14,402 bases of DNA from Gammaproteobacteria bacterium (GCA_026713405.1 JAPOON010000459.1:1-14402); one strand, 5' to 3'. Shown: positions 6,455 through 13,883, counted from the stretch's first letter. Program-made: numbers and translations. Notes: generated by a model from the sequence alone, not told the origin.

Positions 6455-7648
6455 TCACAACCCCAGCACGCGCTTGGCCAGTATGTTCCTCTGCACCTCG
6501 TCCGAGCCTGCGTAGATGGTCTCCCCGCGTTTCATGAAGTAGCGCAATGTCTCGGCGGTCGCGTAGTCAGGCGCTGCGGGCCGGCTGTTACTGGCCGCGG
6601 AAAGCATGTCCGGCTCATAGGGTAGTCCATAGTAGCCGAGCGCCTGCATGCCCAGTTCCGTGATGCGCTGCATCAGGTTGGCGCTCAGCACCTTGGTTGC
6701 CGAGACCTCCGCCCCGGGCTGCTCGCCGCGGCTCAACCGGCTGGTGAAGCGCAGTTCCCAGGTGTCCAGCGCCTGCAGGTCCACCTCGATGCGGGCGAGC
6801 CGCCGCGCCACATCCGCATCGTCCGCCAGGCGGCCGCCCTCGCCGGCCCGCTCCAGGCCGATAATGCGCCTGACGCGATCCAGCCGCTGCAACAACCGCG
6901 AGGCGCCGCTGCCGAGCCGCTCGAAGGCGAGAAAATACTTGGCCACCGTCCAGCCCTCGTTCTCCGCCCCCACCCGGTTGGCCTTGGGGACGCGCACGTC
7001 GCTGAAGAACACCTGGTTGAAATCGTGCTGGCCCGCCAGGTTGATTATGGGCCGGATCTTGATGCCCGGCGTGCCCAGGTCCATCAACAGGAAGGTGATG
7101 CCCTGTTGTCTGCGGCCCTCCCGGGACGTTCGCACCAGGCAGAACAGCCAGTCCGAGCGGTGCGCATAGGTGGTCCAGGTCTTGGTGCCGTTGACGATGT
7201 AGTCATCGCCGTCGGAAACGGCTGAGGTGACCAGCGATGCCAGGTCAGACCCCGCGGCGGGCTCGGAGTAACCCTGGGCCCAGATGGTGTCGACCTTGAG
7301 TATGTCCGGCAGAAAGCGCGCTTTCTGCGCATCGCTGCCGAAGCCCAGGATGCAGGAACCCGGGTGATTGTTGAAGCCCCGCGGCGCTCCCGCCAGGGCG
7401 ACTTCGCGGTTGAAGATGTAGTGCTGCACCGCACTCCACCCGGTTCCGCCCCACTCCACGGGCCAGCCGGGCTGCCCCCAGCCGCGCTCCGCCAGAATCT
7501 TCAGCCAGCGGTTGCCGTATTCGAATTCGCAGTAGGTCTCCACGGTGCGGTCGGCGGCGGCCATGAGGTCCGGCGTCAGCCTGTCGGCCAGAAACGCCCG
7601 CACCTCGTCGCGAAACGCCGTATCCGCATCGCCAAAGGACAGGTCCAT
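6455..7648 (-). CDS. Acyl-CoA dehydrogenase, stand-alone
   Basis: This 397-residue ACAD starts at MDLSFGDADTAFRDEVRAFL. The beta-domain reads WAQGYSEPAAGSDLASL and YIVNGTKTWTTYAHRSDWLF, followed by GQHDFNQVFFSDVRVPKANRVG and ENEGWTVAKYFLAFER. E243 in FER sits at the LCAD/IVD-type catalytic position. The C-terminus YAGSDEVQRNILAKRVLGL is the usual ending, with no MCAD-type Glu. The frame is open to 7696, but ATG 7648 matches the family N-terminus and follows GGGGAA at short distance. Unlike the two other long ACADs in the window, it has no adjacent short partner. It either works as a homomer or borrows a partner from elsewhere. It diverges from a crotonase-fold gene, so the two may be co-regulated and act in sequence. 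Confidence 0.92.
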   Translation of the reverse strand: MDLSFGDADTAFRDEVRAFLADRLTPDLMAAADRTVETYCEFEYGNRWLKILAERGWGQPGWPVEWGGTGWSAVQHYIFNREVALAGAPRGFNNHPGSCILGFGSDAQKARFLPDILKVDTIWAQGYSEPAAGSDLASLVTSAVSDGDDYIVNGTKTWTTYAHRSDWLFCLVRTSREGRRQQGITFLLMDLGTPGIKIRPIINLAGQHDFNQVFFSDVRVPKANRVGAENEGWTVAKYFLAFERLGSGASRLLQRLDRVRRIIGLERAGEGGRLADDADVARRLARIEVDLQALDTWELRFTSRLSRGEQPGAEVSATKVLSANLMQRITELGMQALGYYGLPYEPDMLSAASNSRPAAPDYATAETLRYFMKRGETIYAGSDEVQRNILAKRVLGL

Positions 7649-7776
7649 GGGTTTCCCCGCAAAACCACGGGCGTACCCGGGTGGGCACGCCCCCATTCAC
7701 GTAATAGTATTCCGATTCTGCCAAATCCTATAAATCTTTTAACCATTTGCGGGCATGCGCCGATGGAGACGATCCG
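7649..7776. promoter_or_regulatory. Divergent intergenic region, ACAD / crotonase
   Basis: This 128-bp gap between two divergent starts has an AT-rich core (about 7696-7748) in otherwise GC-rich sequence, as expected for a two-way promoter. TATAAA at 7729-7734 is a possible -10 for the plus strand and TACTAT (complement of 7705-7710) a possible one for the minus strand. Neither has a convincing -35, and I saw no clear long palindrome. Confidence 0.35.
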
Positions 7777-8583
7777 ATGAGCTACGAATACATCCTCGTG
7801 GAGCGGCCCGCACAGCGGGTGGCAAGCATTACCCTCAATAACCCGCCACGGCTGAACGCCATCAACGGCGCCATGCTGCGCGAACTCGACCGGGCGGTGC
7901 GCCGAATCGAGCGCGACGGTGAGGTGCGCGCCTGGCTGCTCACCGGCGCGCCGCGCCCGGACGGCAGGCCCTGCTTCAGCGCCGGGGTCGACCTGAAAGC
8001 CATCAACGAAGGCGTCCGCCTGGACCGACACCTGGGGCCCAGGGTAACCAATACCATCGACGACATGCTCAAACCCTCCATCGCCGTACTGGACGGCATT
8101 GCCAGCACCGGCGCCATCGAGCTGGCCCTGGCCTGCGACTTCCGGCTGGTGGGCGCTCAAGCCGCCATCAGCGACTGGCACCTGAAGCACCTGGGCTCCG
8201 GCGTAGGCTCCTGGGGCTCGCCGGCCCGCTGGCTGAGCCTGGTAGGCCCGGCGGTCACCAAGGAGATGATTCTCACCGCCAGGGTGATGAATGCCGACGA
8301 GGCGGTCGCCACCGGCTTCGCGACGGCCCGACACCCTTCGAAGGAGTTGTACGGGCAGGCCATCGACATGGCCGGGACGATGGCGGGCATGAATCCCGAC
8401 GGGGTCAGCCAGGCGCTGGCCCACATCCAGCAGTCCGGCGCCCGCGAGCGCGATCACTCGCTGACGCTGGCCACCCAGGTCAGGCAATGGTTCGGCAGCC
8501 CGGAAACCTTCGGCGAGCGCGCCAGCAAGGTGATGGCCGCGCGCGGGAAACGCCACGGGCCGCAACAGCCAAATTCAGATTGA
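7777..8583 (+). CDS. Enoyl-CoA hydratase/isomerase (crotonase) family protein
   Basis: This 268-residue crotonase-fold protein acts on CoA thioesters. The substrate-enolate (oxyanion-hole) motifs are present: NPPRLNAINGAMLRELD near residues 21-37, CFSAGVDLKAI near residues 66-76, and DGIASTGAIELALACDFRL near residues 107-125. E115 (GAIEL) matches the first catalytic Glu of classical hydratases (E144 in rat mitochondrial hydratase). At the second position (E164) the sequence reads DWHLKHLGSG and has no Glu. The protein may therefore be an isomerase, hydrolase or other crotonase rather than a standard hydratase. ATG 7777 follows GGAG (7765-7768) by eight bases; an upstream TTG at 7747 is in frame but less likely. 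It diverges from a stand-alone ACAD. The C-terminal tail is basic and Gln-rich. Confidence 0.88.
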   Translation: MSYEYILVERPAQRVASITLNNPPRLNAINGAMLRELDRAVRRIERDGEVRAWLLTGAPRPDGRPCFSAGVDLKAINEGVRLDRHLGPRVTNTIDDMLKPSIAVLDGIASTGAIELALACDFRLVGAQAAISDWHLKHLGSGVGSWGSPARWLSLVGPAVTKEMILTARVMNADEAVATGFATARHPSKELYGQAIDMAGTMAGMNPDGVSQALAHIQQSGARERDHSLTLATQVRQWFGSPETFGERASKVMAARGKRHGPQQPNSD

Positions 8584-8590
8584 GGATCTC

Positions 8591-8641
8591 ATGAACGACG
8601 GTGGCGGCTCCTGTATCCCGGCAGCCATCGCCGGCCTGTAA
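8591..8641 (+). other. Possible 16-residue mini-ORF with a strong ribosome site
   Basis: ATG 8591 begins a frame of 16 residues (MNDGGGSCIPAAIAGL) ending at TAA 8639-8641, eight bases after the crotonase stop. GAGG overlaps that stop (8582-8585) at good spacing, so coupled translation is plausible. It may be the remnant of a deleted gene's N-terminus: an AAIAGL-like strand is common at the start of SCP2-type thiolases, but this is weak. It also overlaps a possible hairpin, GGTGGCGGCT (8600-8609) against AGCCATCGCC (8623-8632), with wobbles and one mismatch. The rest of the 129-bp convergent gap (to 8712) shows nothing else. Confidence 0.25.
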
Positions 8642-8712
8642 GCGCTACGCCGGGTTCCATGTTCGCACGGTGTTCGGGAGACTCGCCGCGCAAAAGAAGC
8701 ATGGCACGAAAG

Positions 8713-9585
8713 TCAGGTGACATCGTCGACCAGAACGCGTCCCTGATTCTGCACCCAGCGGCCCTCGGGGTCGCGTACCCAGCCGCTCGATGCCCAGGTG
8801 CCGCCGTCGACGTTGAGGGTCACGCCGGTAACGTACTCCGACATTTTCGATGCCAGGTACACCGCCGCATTGCCGCATTCGTCAACATTGCCTTCGCGGC
8901 CCAGGGGAATCAGGCGGTTGGTCGAATCGAGTTGCTCCGGCGTCGGCACCGTCCACTGACTTTCATCCACCGGCCCGGTGCGGTTGCCCCGGTTGCCGGG
9001 CGTCACCGTATGGTCCGGCGCGATGGCGTTGACGCGAATGCCGTGCGACGACAGCTCCAGCGCCATGCTGCGCGTGAAGCTCAACATGCCCGCTTTGCAC
9101 GCCGCATAGACCGCGAAATAGGGCGCCGCCCGCTGCCCCTCGATGCTCGACACGTTGACGATGGCGCCGCCGCGCCCCTCCCGGATCATGATCCTGGCCA
9201 CCTCCGAGGTGGCCGCCAGCATGCTCACCAGGTTGATTTCAATGTGCCGGCGCCAACTGCGTTCGCTCTGCTTGAGAAACGGCCGGCCGTTCACGCCGCC
9301 GGCGTTGTTGACCAAAATGTCGATACGGCCGAACCGCTCGTCCGCCTCGGCGATGGCTGTGCGCAGTTGATCCGTAACCATGACGTCCGCCACCAGGGGC
9401 AGTGCCTGGCGGCCCAACGCCTCCACCTGGCCGGCAACGTGCTGCGCACGCCCCGGCTCGATGTCCAGAACCGCCACATGGGCGCCGTAGCGCGCCAGCG
9501 ACAGGGCGATACCCGCCCCGATACCACCGCCGCCGCCGGTTACCAGCGCCACCTGATCGGTCACCGCGTAGTCGTTGTCGCTCAT
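8713..9585 (-). CDS. Short-chain dehydrogenase/reductase (SDR), classical type
   Basis: This 290-residue NAD(P)-dependent oxidoreductase probably oxidises a 3-hydroxyacyl-CoA or a ring alcohol. The Rossmann motif TGGGGGIG spans residues 16-23. D41 at the end of the second strand (VLDIEPG) favours NAD(H) over NADP(H). Then come D67, the N93-N94-A95-G96 motif and the catalytic tetrad N118, S147, Y160, K164 (YAACK), all intact. The C-terminal tail after DGGTWASSGWVRDPEGRW is longer than in FabG (about 245 residues); similar tails occur in SDRs from lipid- and steroid-degrading bacteria, as far as I recall. The ATG overlaps the hydrolase TGA as ATGA (9582-9585), and GAGG precedes it, so translation is probably coupled. 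It is the last gene of the five-gene minus-strand run. Confidence 0.92.
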   Translation of the reverse strand: MSDNDYAVTDQVALVTGGGGGIGAGIALSLARYGAHVAVLDIEPGRAQHVAGQVEALGRQALPLVADVMVTDQLRTAIAEADERFGRIDILVNNAGGVNGRPFLKQSERSWRRHIEINLVSMLAATSEVARIMIREGRGGAIVNVSSIEGQRAAPYFAVYAACKAGMLSFTRSMALELSSHGIRVNAIAPDHTVTPGNRGNRTGPVDESQWTVPTPEQLDSTNRLIPLGREGNVDECGNAAVYLASKMSEYVTGVTLNVDGGTWASSGWVRDPEGRWVQNQGRVLVDDVT

Positions 9586-10559
9586 GCTTCGCCTCGCGCA
9601 ATCCTGTCAAGAAAAGGCTTCACCGCGGCCAGGAATCCCGCCGTGTTCTGTGACGCCACGTTGTGTCCGCAGTCAGGCACCACCTTGAGTTCCCCATCGG
9701 GTAGCGCTGCCACGAAGCGTTCGGCCGCTTCCTGTTCCAGTACGTTCGAGTCGCCGCCCCGTATCACTAGCACCGGCATCTCAAGCTTGCCGACATCGGC
9801 GAGGCCGGGCACACCGGGCAACCGGGCTCGAGCCTCTGCTTCGCCATCGCCGCTCGACACCACGTATCGGCGCCGGTCAGCCTTTGTCATGTAGCGGCCG
9901 TCCGCGCGCTTGATCAGGTTGTACTTCAACGTGCGCTCGATGTGCGCCCGGGTTCGGTAGCGGTCGTATCGCTCTACCCGGTCGAGGAATTCTTCCATGT
10001 CGTCGAATTCGATGTTGCGGCCGACGAATTCCCGGATCATGCGCGCGCCGCGCTCACCCACCTCGGGACCGATGTCCACGACCACCACCGCGCGCACCTG
10101 TTGCGGATGCGCGCAGGCCAGCGCCAGCGCCACCACACCACCCATCGAGTGGCCCACCACCACCGGGCGGGACAGGCCCAGTGCGGCAACAAATTCCCTG
10201 GCGTCGGGCATCATGTCCGAGATCGCGTAGTGGGCGCCCCGGTTCCACTCGGAGTCGCCGTGACCGCGCTGATCGAGCGCGATCACCCGGTAGTCCGCCG
10301 ACAGGTGCAGGCTCACCAGGTCCCAGGAGTGCGCGGATTGATTTCCGCCATGCAGCAGCAACACCGGCTGTGCGTCTTCCCTGCCCCATTCCAGAAAGTG
10401 GAAGCGCTGATGGCGCACTACCGTGTTGCGGGAAACGTAACGAACCTTTTCCGGTACGTCGAGGTCGAGGTCGCGCGCGCTGGCAAGCAGGCTGGCGAAC
10501 TCTTCCAGTCCGGTCATCTCAAGCGGTTGGAGGTCGCTACTGAAGGTGTTCAGATACAT
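9582..10559 (-). CDS. Alpha/beta-hydrolase fold protein
   Basis: This 325-residue protein has a complete hydrolase core. The oxyanion-hole motif HGG is at residues 70-72, LDQRGHGDS near residues 95-103, the nucleophile elbow GHSMGG at 136-141 with Ser138, a likely acid D270 (RGGDSN) and His299 (DCGHN). A helical cap lies between about residues 165 and 240 (MEEFLDRVERYDRYRTR). In an ACAD/crotonase/SDR operon a thioesterase, lactonase or C-C bond hydrolase role is plausible, but the fold alone does not say which. The frame is open up to 10853, but that part is the antisense of the short ACAD. ATG 10559 is the first start after that gene ends (10585). ATG 10517 (MTGLEEF) is a real alternative, since neither has a strong ribosome site. 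It overlaps the SDR start by 4 nt. Confidence 0.88.
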   Translation of the reverse strand: MYLNTFSSDLQPLEMTGLEEFASLLASARDLDLDVPEKVRYVSRNTVVRHQRFHFLEWGREDAQPVLLLHGGNQSAHSWDLVSLHLSADYRVIALDQRGHGDSEWNRGAHYAISDMMPDAREFVAALGLSRPVVVGHSMGGVVALALACAHPQQVRAVVVVDIGPEVGERGARMIREFVGRNIEFDDMEEFLDRVERYDRYRTRAHIERTLKYNLIKRADGRYMTKADRRRYVVSSGDGEAEARARLPGVPGLADVGKLEMPVLVIRGGDSNVLEQEAAERFVAALPDGELKVVPDCGHNVASQNTAGFLAAVKPFLDRIARGEA

Positions 10560-10584
10560 CCGGGTGTTACGCCGCCCGCTACCG

Positions 10585-11664
10585 TCAGACCGCCCGCGCC
10601 CAGCCTGACAGATCCGCCACCCGCGCCCGGTGCACGCTGGTCGATCCCATGTAGGCGCGGTCGAAGACCGCGCGCTTGAGCCAGACGTGCAATGGGAATT
10701 CCCAGGTGTAGGCGATACCGCCATGCGCCTGGGTGGTCTCCCGCGCGGCGTGCAGGAAGCGTTCGGCAATATGCGCCTTCGCCAGGGCCGCCATGCGTTC
10801 CGCATCATCGGGTACCGCATCGAACGCGTGCGCGGCGTACCAGTACAGGCCACGGGCCGGCTCCACGTCGGCGGCCACGTTGGCGAGCTGGTGCTTCAGC
10901 CCCTGGAACGCCCCGATCACCTGGCCGAACTGTTCCCTGGTGAGCGCATAGTCAACGGCCATGTCGATGCATCGCCGCGCTCCGCCGAAGGCATCGGCCG
11001 CGAGCAGCACCAGCAGCGCATCCCTGAGCCGTCGGGCCGACCCGCCAAGCGGCACTGCGGGCGTATCGCGGAAGGCAACATGGGCGACACGTCGGGTTGC
11101 ATCCAGGCAAGGCAGCGGGGTCACTTCGATGGCCTGCGCCGGGTTCTCCACCAGCATCAGCTCACCGCCGGCAACGCCGACCACCATCAGGTCTGCCTGC
11201 CGGGGATAGAGCACATTGCGCTTGGCACCATTCAGTGCAACCTGCCCTGCCAACTCCCATTCGTCGGGCTGCCATGCATCGTCGCTCTCGGCCAGGGCAA
11301 CCGTGCCCAGGCAGTCGCCGGTGGCCAGCCGCGGCAACCAGCGCTCTTTCTGAACGTCGTTACCGCCCATGGAAATGGCCAGGGCCGCCGCGACATGGCC
11401 AAGGTAGGGCCCCGGCGTGCCGTGATAGCCCAGAATTTCGGCCACCACCGCGGCGTCAAGCATCTGCAGCCCCGTCCCCCCATGCTGCTCGTCGATCATG
11501 AGACCCAGCACGCCCAGCCTGCCGAGCGCCTGCCACAGCCGCACATCGTGCCCGTCTTCGCTGTCGAAGATTTCCAGAAGCCGTGTCTGTTCGAGTTCGT
11601 TGTGCAGCAATCGGCCGACAGAGTCCTGAAGCGCTGACTGCTCTTCGGAGAGATCGAAGTTCAC
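10585..11664 (-). CDS. Acyl-CoA dehydrogenase, short (non-catalytic-Glu) subunit of a pair
   Basis: This 359-residue ACAD subunit starts FDLSEEQSALQDSVGRLL and contains LGRLGVLGLMIDEQHGGTGL near residues 47-66, the FAD-contact motif R243-E-Q-F-G followed by GAFQGLKHQLANV, and QAHGGIAYTWEFPLHVWLKR near residue 315. The LCAD/IVD-type catalytic Glu position is Leu, and the MCAD-type C-terminal position (YMGSTSVH) also lacks Glu, so it should depend on a partner for the base. The middle domain is short and divergent, with only a trace of the usual EPxAGSD loop (ALAESDDAW). The start is GTG 11664, overlapping the TGA of the long ACAD as GTGA, so the two are translated together and probably assemble as alpha2beta2. 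It is followed after 26 bp by the alpha/beta-hydrolase. Confidence 0.9.
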   Translation of the reverse strand: MNFDLSEEQSALQDSVGRLLHNELEQTRLLEIFDSEDGHDVRLWQALGRLGVLGLMIDEQHGGTGLQMLDAAVVAEILGYHGTPGPYLGHVAAALAISMGGNDVQKERWLPRLATGDCLGTVALAESDDAWQPDEWELAGQVALNGAKRNVLYPRQADLMVVGVAGGELMLVENPAQAIEVTPLPCLDATRRVAHVAFRDTPAVPLGGSARRLRDALLVLLAADAFGGARRCIDMAVDYALTREQFGQVIGAFQGLKHQLANVAADVEPARGLYWYAAHAFDAVPDDAERMAALAKAHIAERFLHAARETTQAHGGIAYTWEFPLHVWLKRAVFDRAYMGSTSVHRARVADLSGWARAV

Positions 11665-12845
11665 GAGGCGCCCCCGGTCTGGTCACGGGGCAGGCCGAGA
11701 CCACGCTCGCCGATAATGTTGCGCTGAATGTTCGAGGTGCCGCCGGCAATGGCGATACCCAGGGAACCGAAGAACTGGTTCATCCAGCGCTCGTTGCCGA
11801 CCTTGTGGCCAGGCTCGTAGACGGGCACCAGCAGGCTCTCATCGCCGATCAGTTCCTGGGCGAGCGCGGCGATCAGGTGTCCCAGGTTGGTGACCACGAG
11901 TTTGTTCATGGTGGTCACCGGGCCCGGGTTCCTGCCGGCAAGGCTCATGCTGAGCTGGCGAAAAGTGAGGTTTCGGTGCGCCTGAAGGTCGCCCTCTATC
12001 TCTGCGAGCCGGTCCTTGACGATCGGGTTATCAATTGCGGGCCGGCCATTCCTGGTCGTGCTCCTGGCGACGTTGACGAGCTTGGCAAACTGCTCCAGGT
12101 AGGTTTCCGCGTTGCCGATGCCCGTGCGCTCATGCTTGAGCGTCGCGCGCGACACCTGCCAGCCTTCGCCGCGCCGGCCGACGATCCAGTCGGCGGGCGT
12201 GCGCGCATCGTCGAAGAACACTTCGTTGAACGTGCTTTGGCCGGTAATCTGCTTCAGCGGGCGAATGGTGACGCCGGGCTGGTGCAGGTCGAGCAGCAGG
12301 TAGGAAATGCCCTGGTGCTTGGGGGCATCCGGTTCCGTTCGTACCAGCGCGAACATGTACCGGCACAGCTGCGCGCGGCTGGTCCAGATCTTCTGCCCGT
12401 TGATGATCCACTCATCGCCCACCAACTCGCCGCGTGTGCGCACCGAGGCCAGGTCGCTGCCGGACCCGGGCTCGCTATAGCCCTGGGCCCAATCGACGTC
12501 GCCGCGCACCGTGGGCGGTATGAACCGTTCCTGCTGCCAGGGAGCACCGCATTCGAGCAGCGTCGGCACCAGCATGCGCACGCCGTTGCCCGCTATTTCC
12601 ATGGGTGCCCGCGCACCGGAAAATTCCTCGTGGATAACCTGGGCGCGCAGCACATCCGCGGGCTGCTCGCTACCGCCGAAACGGCGCGGGATATTGCGGT
12701 ACAGGTACCCGGCCTCGGTTGCCCGCAGTCGGAACGCCGAGATACGTTGCGGATCCCGCCCGTCCTCCCGCGACCAGTGGGTGGCGACGAACTCGCGCAC
12801 CTCTTCGCGGAACGTTTCGTACTCCGCGCCGTAGCTCAGATCCAT
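11661..12845 (-). CDS. Acyl-CoA dehydrogenase, long (catalytic) subunit of a pair
   Basis: This 394-residue ACAD shows WAQGYSEPGSGSDLASVRTRG and WIINGQKIWTSRAQLCRYMF in the beta-domain, then GQSTFNEVFFDDARTP and RGEGWQVSRATLKHER. E239 in HER occupies the LCAD/IVD-type base position. The C-terminus AGGTSNIQRNIIGERGLGLPRD is the usual long-subunit ending. ATG 12845 (MDLSYGAEYETFREEVREF) is preceded on its strand by GGGAGG at ideal spacing, which fixes the start. The short ACAD follows with a 4-nt overlap. Upstream, the 95-bp gap to the crotonase gene contains a promoter-like pair and a palindrome. The gene and those after it may therefore be transcribed separately from the crotonase gene. Confidence 0.93.
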   Translation of the reverse strand: MDLSYGAEYETFREEVREFVATHWSREDGRDPQRISAFRLRATEAGYLYRNIPRRFGGSEQPADVLRAQVIHEEFSGARAPMEIAGNGVRMLVPTLLECGAPWQQERFIPPTVRGDVDWAQGYSEPGSGSDLASVRTRGELVGDEWIINGQKIWTSRAQLCRYMFALVRTEPDAPKHQGISYLLLDLHQPGVTIRPLKQITGQSTFNEVFFDDARTPADWIVGRRGEGWQVSRATLKHERTGIGNAETYLEQFAKLVNVARSTTRNGRPAIDNPIVKDRLAEIEGDLQAHRNLTFRQLSMSLAGRNPGPVTTMNKLVVTNLGHLIAALAQELIGDESLLVPVYEPGHKVGNERWMNQFFGSLGIAIAGGTSNIQRNIIGERGLGLPRDQTGGAS

Positions 12846-12904
12846 GCCGGCCTCCCGGTCGGATTACTGTTCAGGGCGCCCGTCCCCCTATTCGACGCCA
12901 CAAG

Positions 12905-12916
12905 ACAATCGATTGT
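12905..12916. promoter_or_regulatory. Perfect 12-bp palindrome, candidate operator
   Basis: ACAATCGATTGT is its own reverse complement. It overlaps the proposed -10 (12912-12917) and runs toward the transcription start, where a bound repressor would block initiation. Size and symmetry fit a dimeric regulator such as TetR, GntR or MarR type; which one is not known. No regulator gene of these types is in the window. Confidence 0.45.
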
Positions 12917-12939
12917 AGATCAACTCAACTAATGTTCAA
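12912..12939 (-). promoter_or_regulatory. Sigma70-like promoter before the ACAD-hydrolase-SDR genes
   Basis: On the minus strand TTGAAC (complement of 12934-12939) and TACAAT (complement of 12912-12917) are separated by 16 bp, close to the TTGACA/TATAAT consensus. The pair lies just after the crotonase stop codon (12941) and about 67 bp before the long ACAD start. The stretch is AT-rich in GC-rich surroundings and holds AGTTGA twice, plus an overlapping GTTGA, in the -35/spacer region. Confidence 0.5.
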
Positions 12940-12940
12940 C

Positions 12941-13765
12941 TTATCTAGATGATTTTGTCTGAGCCTTCTTACGCATGCGCTGCACGATGTCCTTTCCCGC
13001 CTGACGCTGGTTGCGCGCCTCCAGATCGAACAGGTAACGGCGCCGGTCGGCCTCCTCCTCGGCCTCGGTGAGGTTGTTCTTGATCAGCGCCAACAGTGTT
13101 GCAGGAACCCTCAGCATTTTCTGCGCCACCGACATCGTGTAATCGCGCAACTCTTCGGGCGGTAACACCTTGTTCAGCATGCCCCATTCGTACGCCTGCT
13201 GCGCCGTCAGCCGTTCGTTGAGGTAGTAGAACTCGCGCGTGCGGGCCGTGCCCATGACGCGGGTCCAGAACAGCGAACCCCCGTAGTCGCCGGAAAGGCC
13301 AACGCTGGAAAAGCTGGACATGAATGCCGCATCTTCGGATGCATAGCGAAGGTCGCACGCCGCCGCCAGACTGCAGCCGGCGCCCACCGCGGGACCGCCG
13401 ATCATGGCGATCGCCGGTTTGGCCATGGTGTGCAGCAGCATCGGCGCGTGCAGGTCGTAGCGGCTCAGATCGTCCTCCGCGGCATCGGGATCGGCGCCCA
13501 GCGTGCCTCTCCGCGGCCCGCCGCCGTCCTTGATGTCGCCGCCGGAGCAGAATCCTCCCGGTGCATCGCCCTTCGGCGCCCCGGTGAGTACCACCACCTT
13601 CACGCCGTCATCCGCCGCCATTTCCCGCACGGCCTCATCTAGAGCATCGATGAGTGCGCCGTTCAAAGCGTTCAGGCGATGCGGGCGGTTAAGTGTGATC
13701 ACACCGATGCGCTCGTCGACATCTGTGAGGATCACGGGCGCCTCCGGCGCCTGCTCGTTTTTCAT
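12941..13765 (-). CDS. Enoyl-CoA hydratase/isomerase (crotonase) family protein
   Basis: This 274-residue crotonase-fold protein has NRPHRLNALNGALIDALDEAV near residues 25-45, FCSGGDIKDGG near residues 72-82 (oxyanion hole) and GPAVGAGCSLAAACDLRYA near residues 124-142. Both hydratase glutamates appear to be missing: the E144 position is Ser (GCSLA), and the E164 region reads MSSFSSVGLSGDYGGS. D160 in SGDYGG lies where isomerase-type members such as PaaG carry a catalytic Asp, so isomerase or another crotonase activity is more likely than hydration. The C-terminus is highly charged (EEEADRRRY, then RMRKKAQTKSSR). ATG 13765 follows AGGGAAAG on its strand. It heads the minus-strand run and diverges from the Fic gene. 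A 95-bp gap with its own promoter-like site separates it from the long ACAD. Confidence 0.9.
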   Translation of the reverse strand: MKNEQAPEAPVILTDVDERIGVITLNRPHRLNALNGALIDALDEAVREMAADDGVKVVVLTGAPKGDAPGGFCSGGDIKDGGGPRRGTLGADPDAAEDDLSRYDLHAPMLLHTMAKPAIAMIGGPAVGAGCSLAAACDLRYASEDAAFMSSFSSVGLSGDYGGSLFWTRVMGTARTREFYYLNERLTAQQAYEWGMLNKVLPPEELRDYTMSVAQKMLRVPATLLALIKNNLTEAEEEADRRRYLFDLEARNQRQAGKDIVQRMRKKAQTKSSR

Positions 13766-13883
13766 ACGCTGACTTTCCCTGGTCCGACGGTCAGGAGACT
13801 AACGAGGCGTTGCCTTTCATGGAAGGGAGTGCGAGGCGACGATAGGAACACCATGACGGTAGCGTTTGCGACGGGAAAAGCAA

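Noticed and set aside
7576..8565. 329-codon minus-strand frame over the crotonase gene and the ACAD N-terminus
   Set aside because: It spans two divergent real genes and their promoter gap and has no recognisable domain.
8659..9894. 411-codon plus-strand frame over the SDR and hydrolase end
   Set aside because: His/Arg/Ala-rich antisense translation; the SDR on the other strand has all catalytic motifs.
10560..10853. N-terminal extension of the alpha/beta-hydrolase frame
   Set aside because: It overlaps the end of the short ACAD and reads as out-of-frame sequence; the hydrolase core is complete without it.
10630..11637. 335-codon plus-strand frame over the short ACAD
   Set aside because: Antisense shadow without family motifs.
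11583..12932. 449-codon plus-strand frame over the long ACAD
   Set aside because: Antisense shadow; the minus-strand gene has catalytic Glu, conserved motifs and a strong ribosome site.
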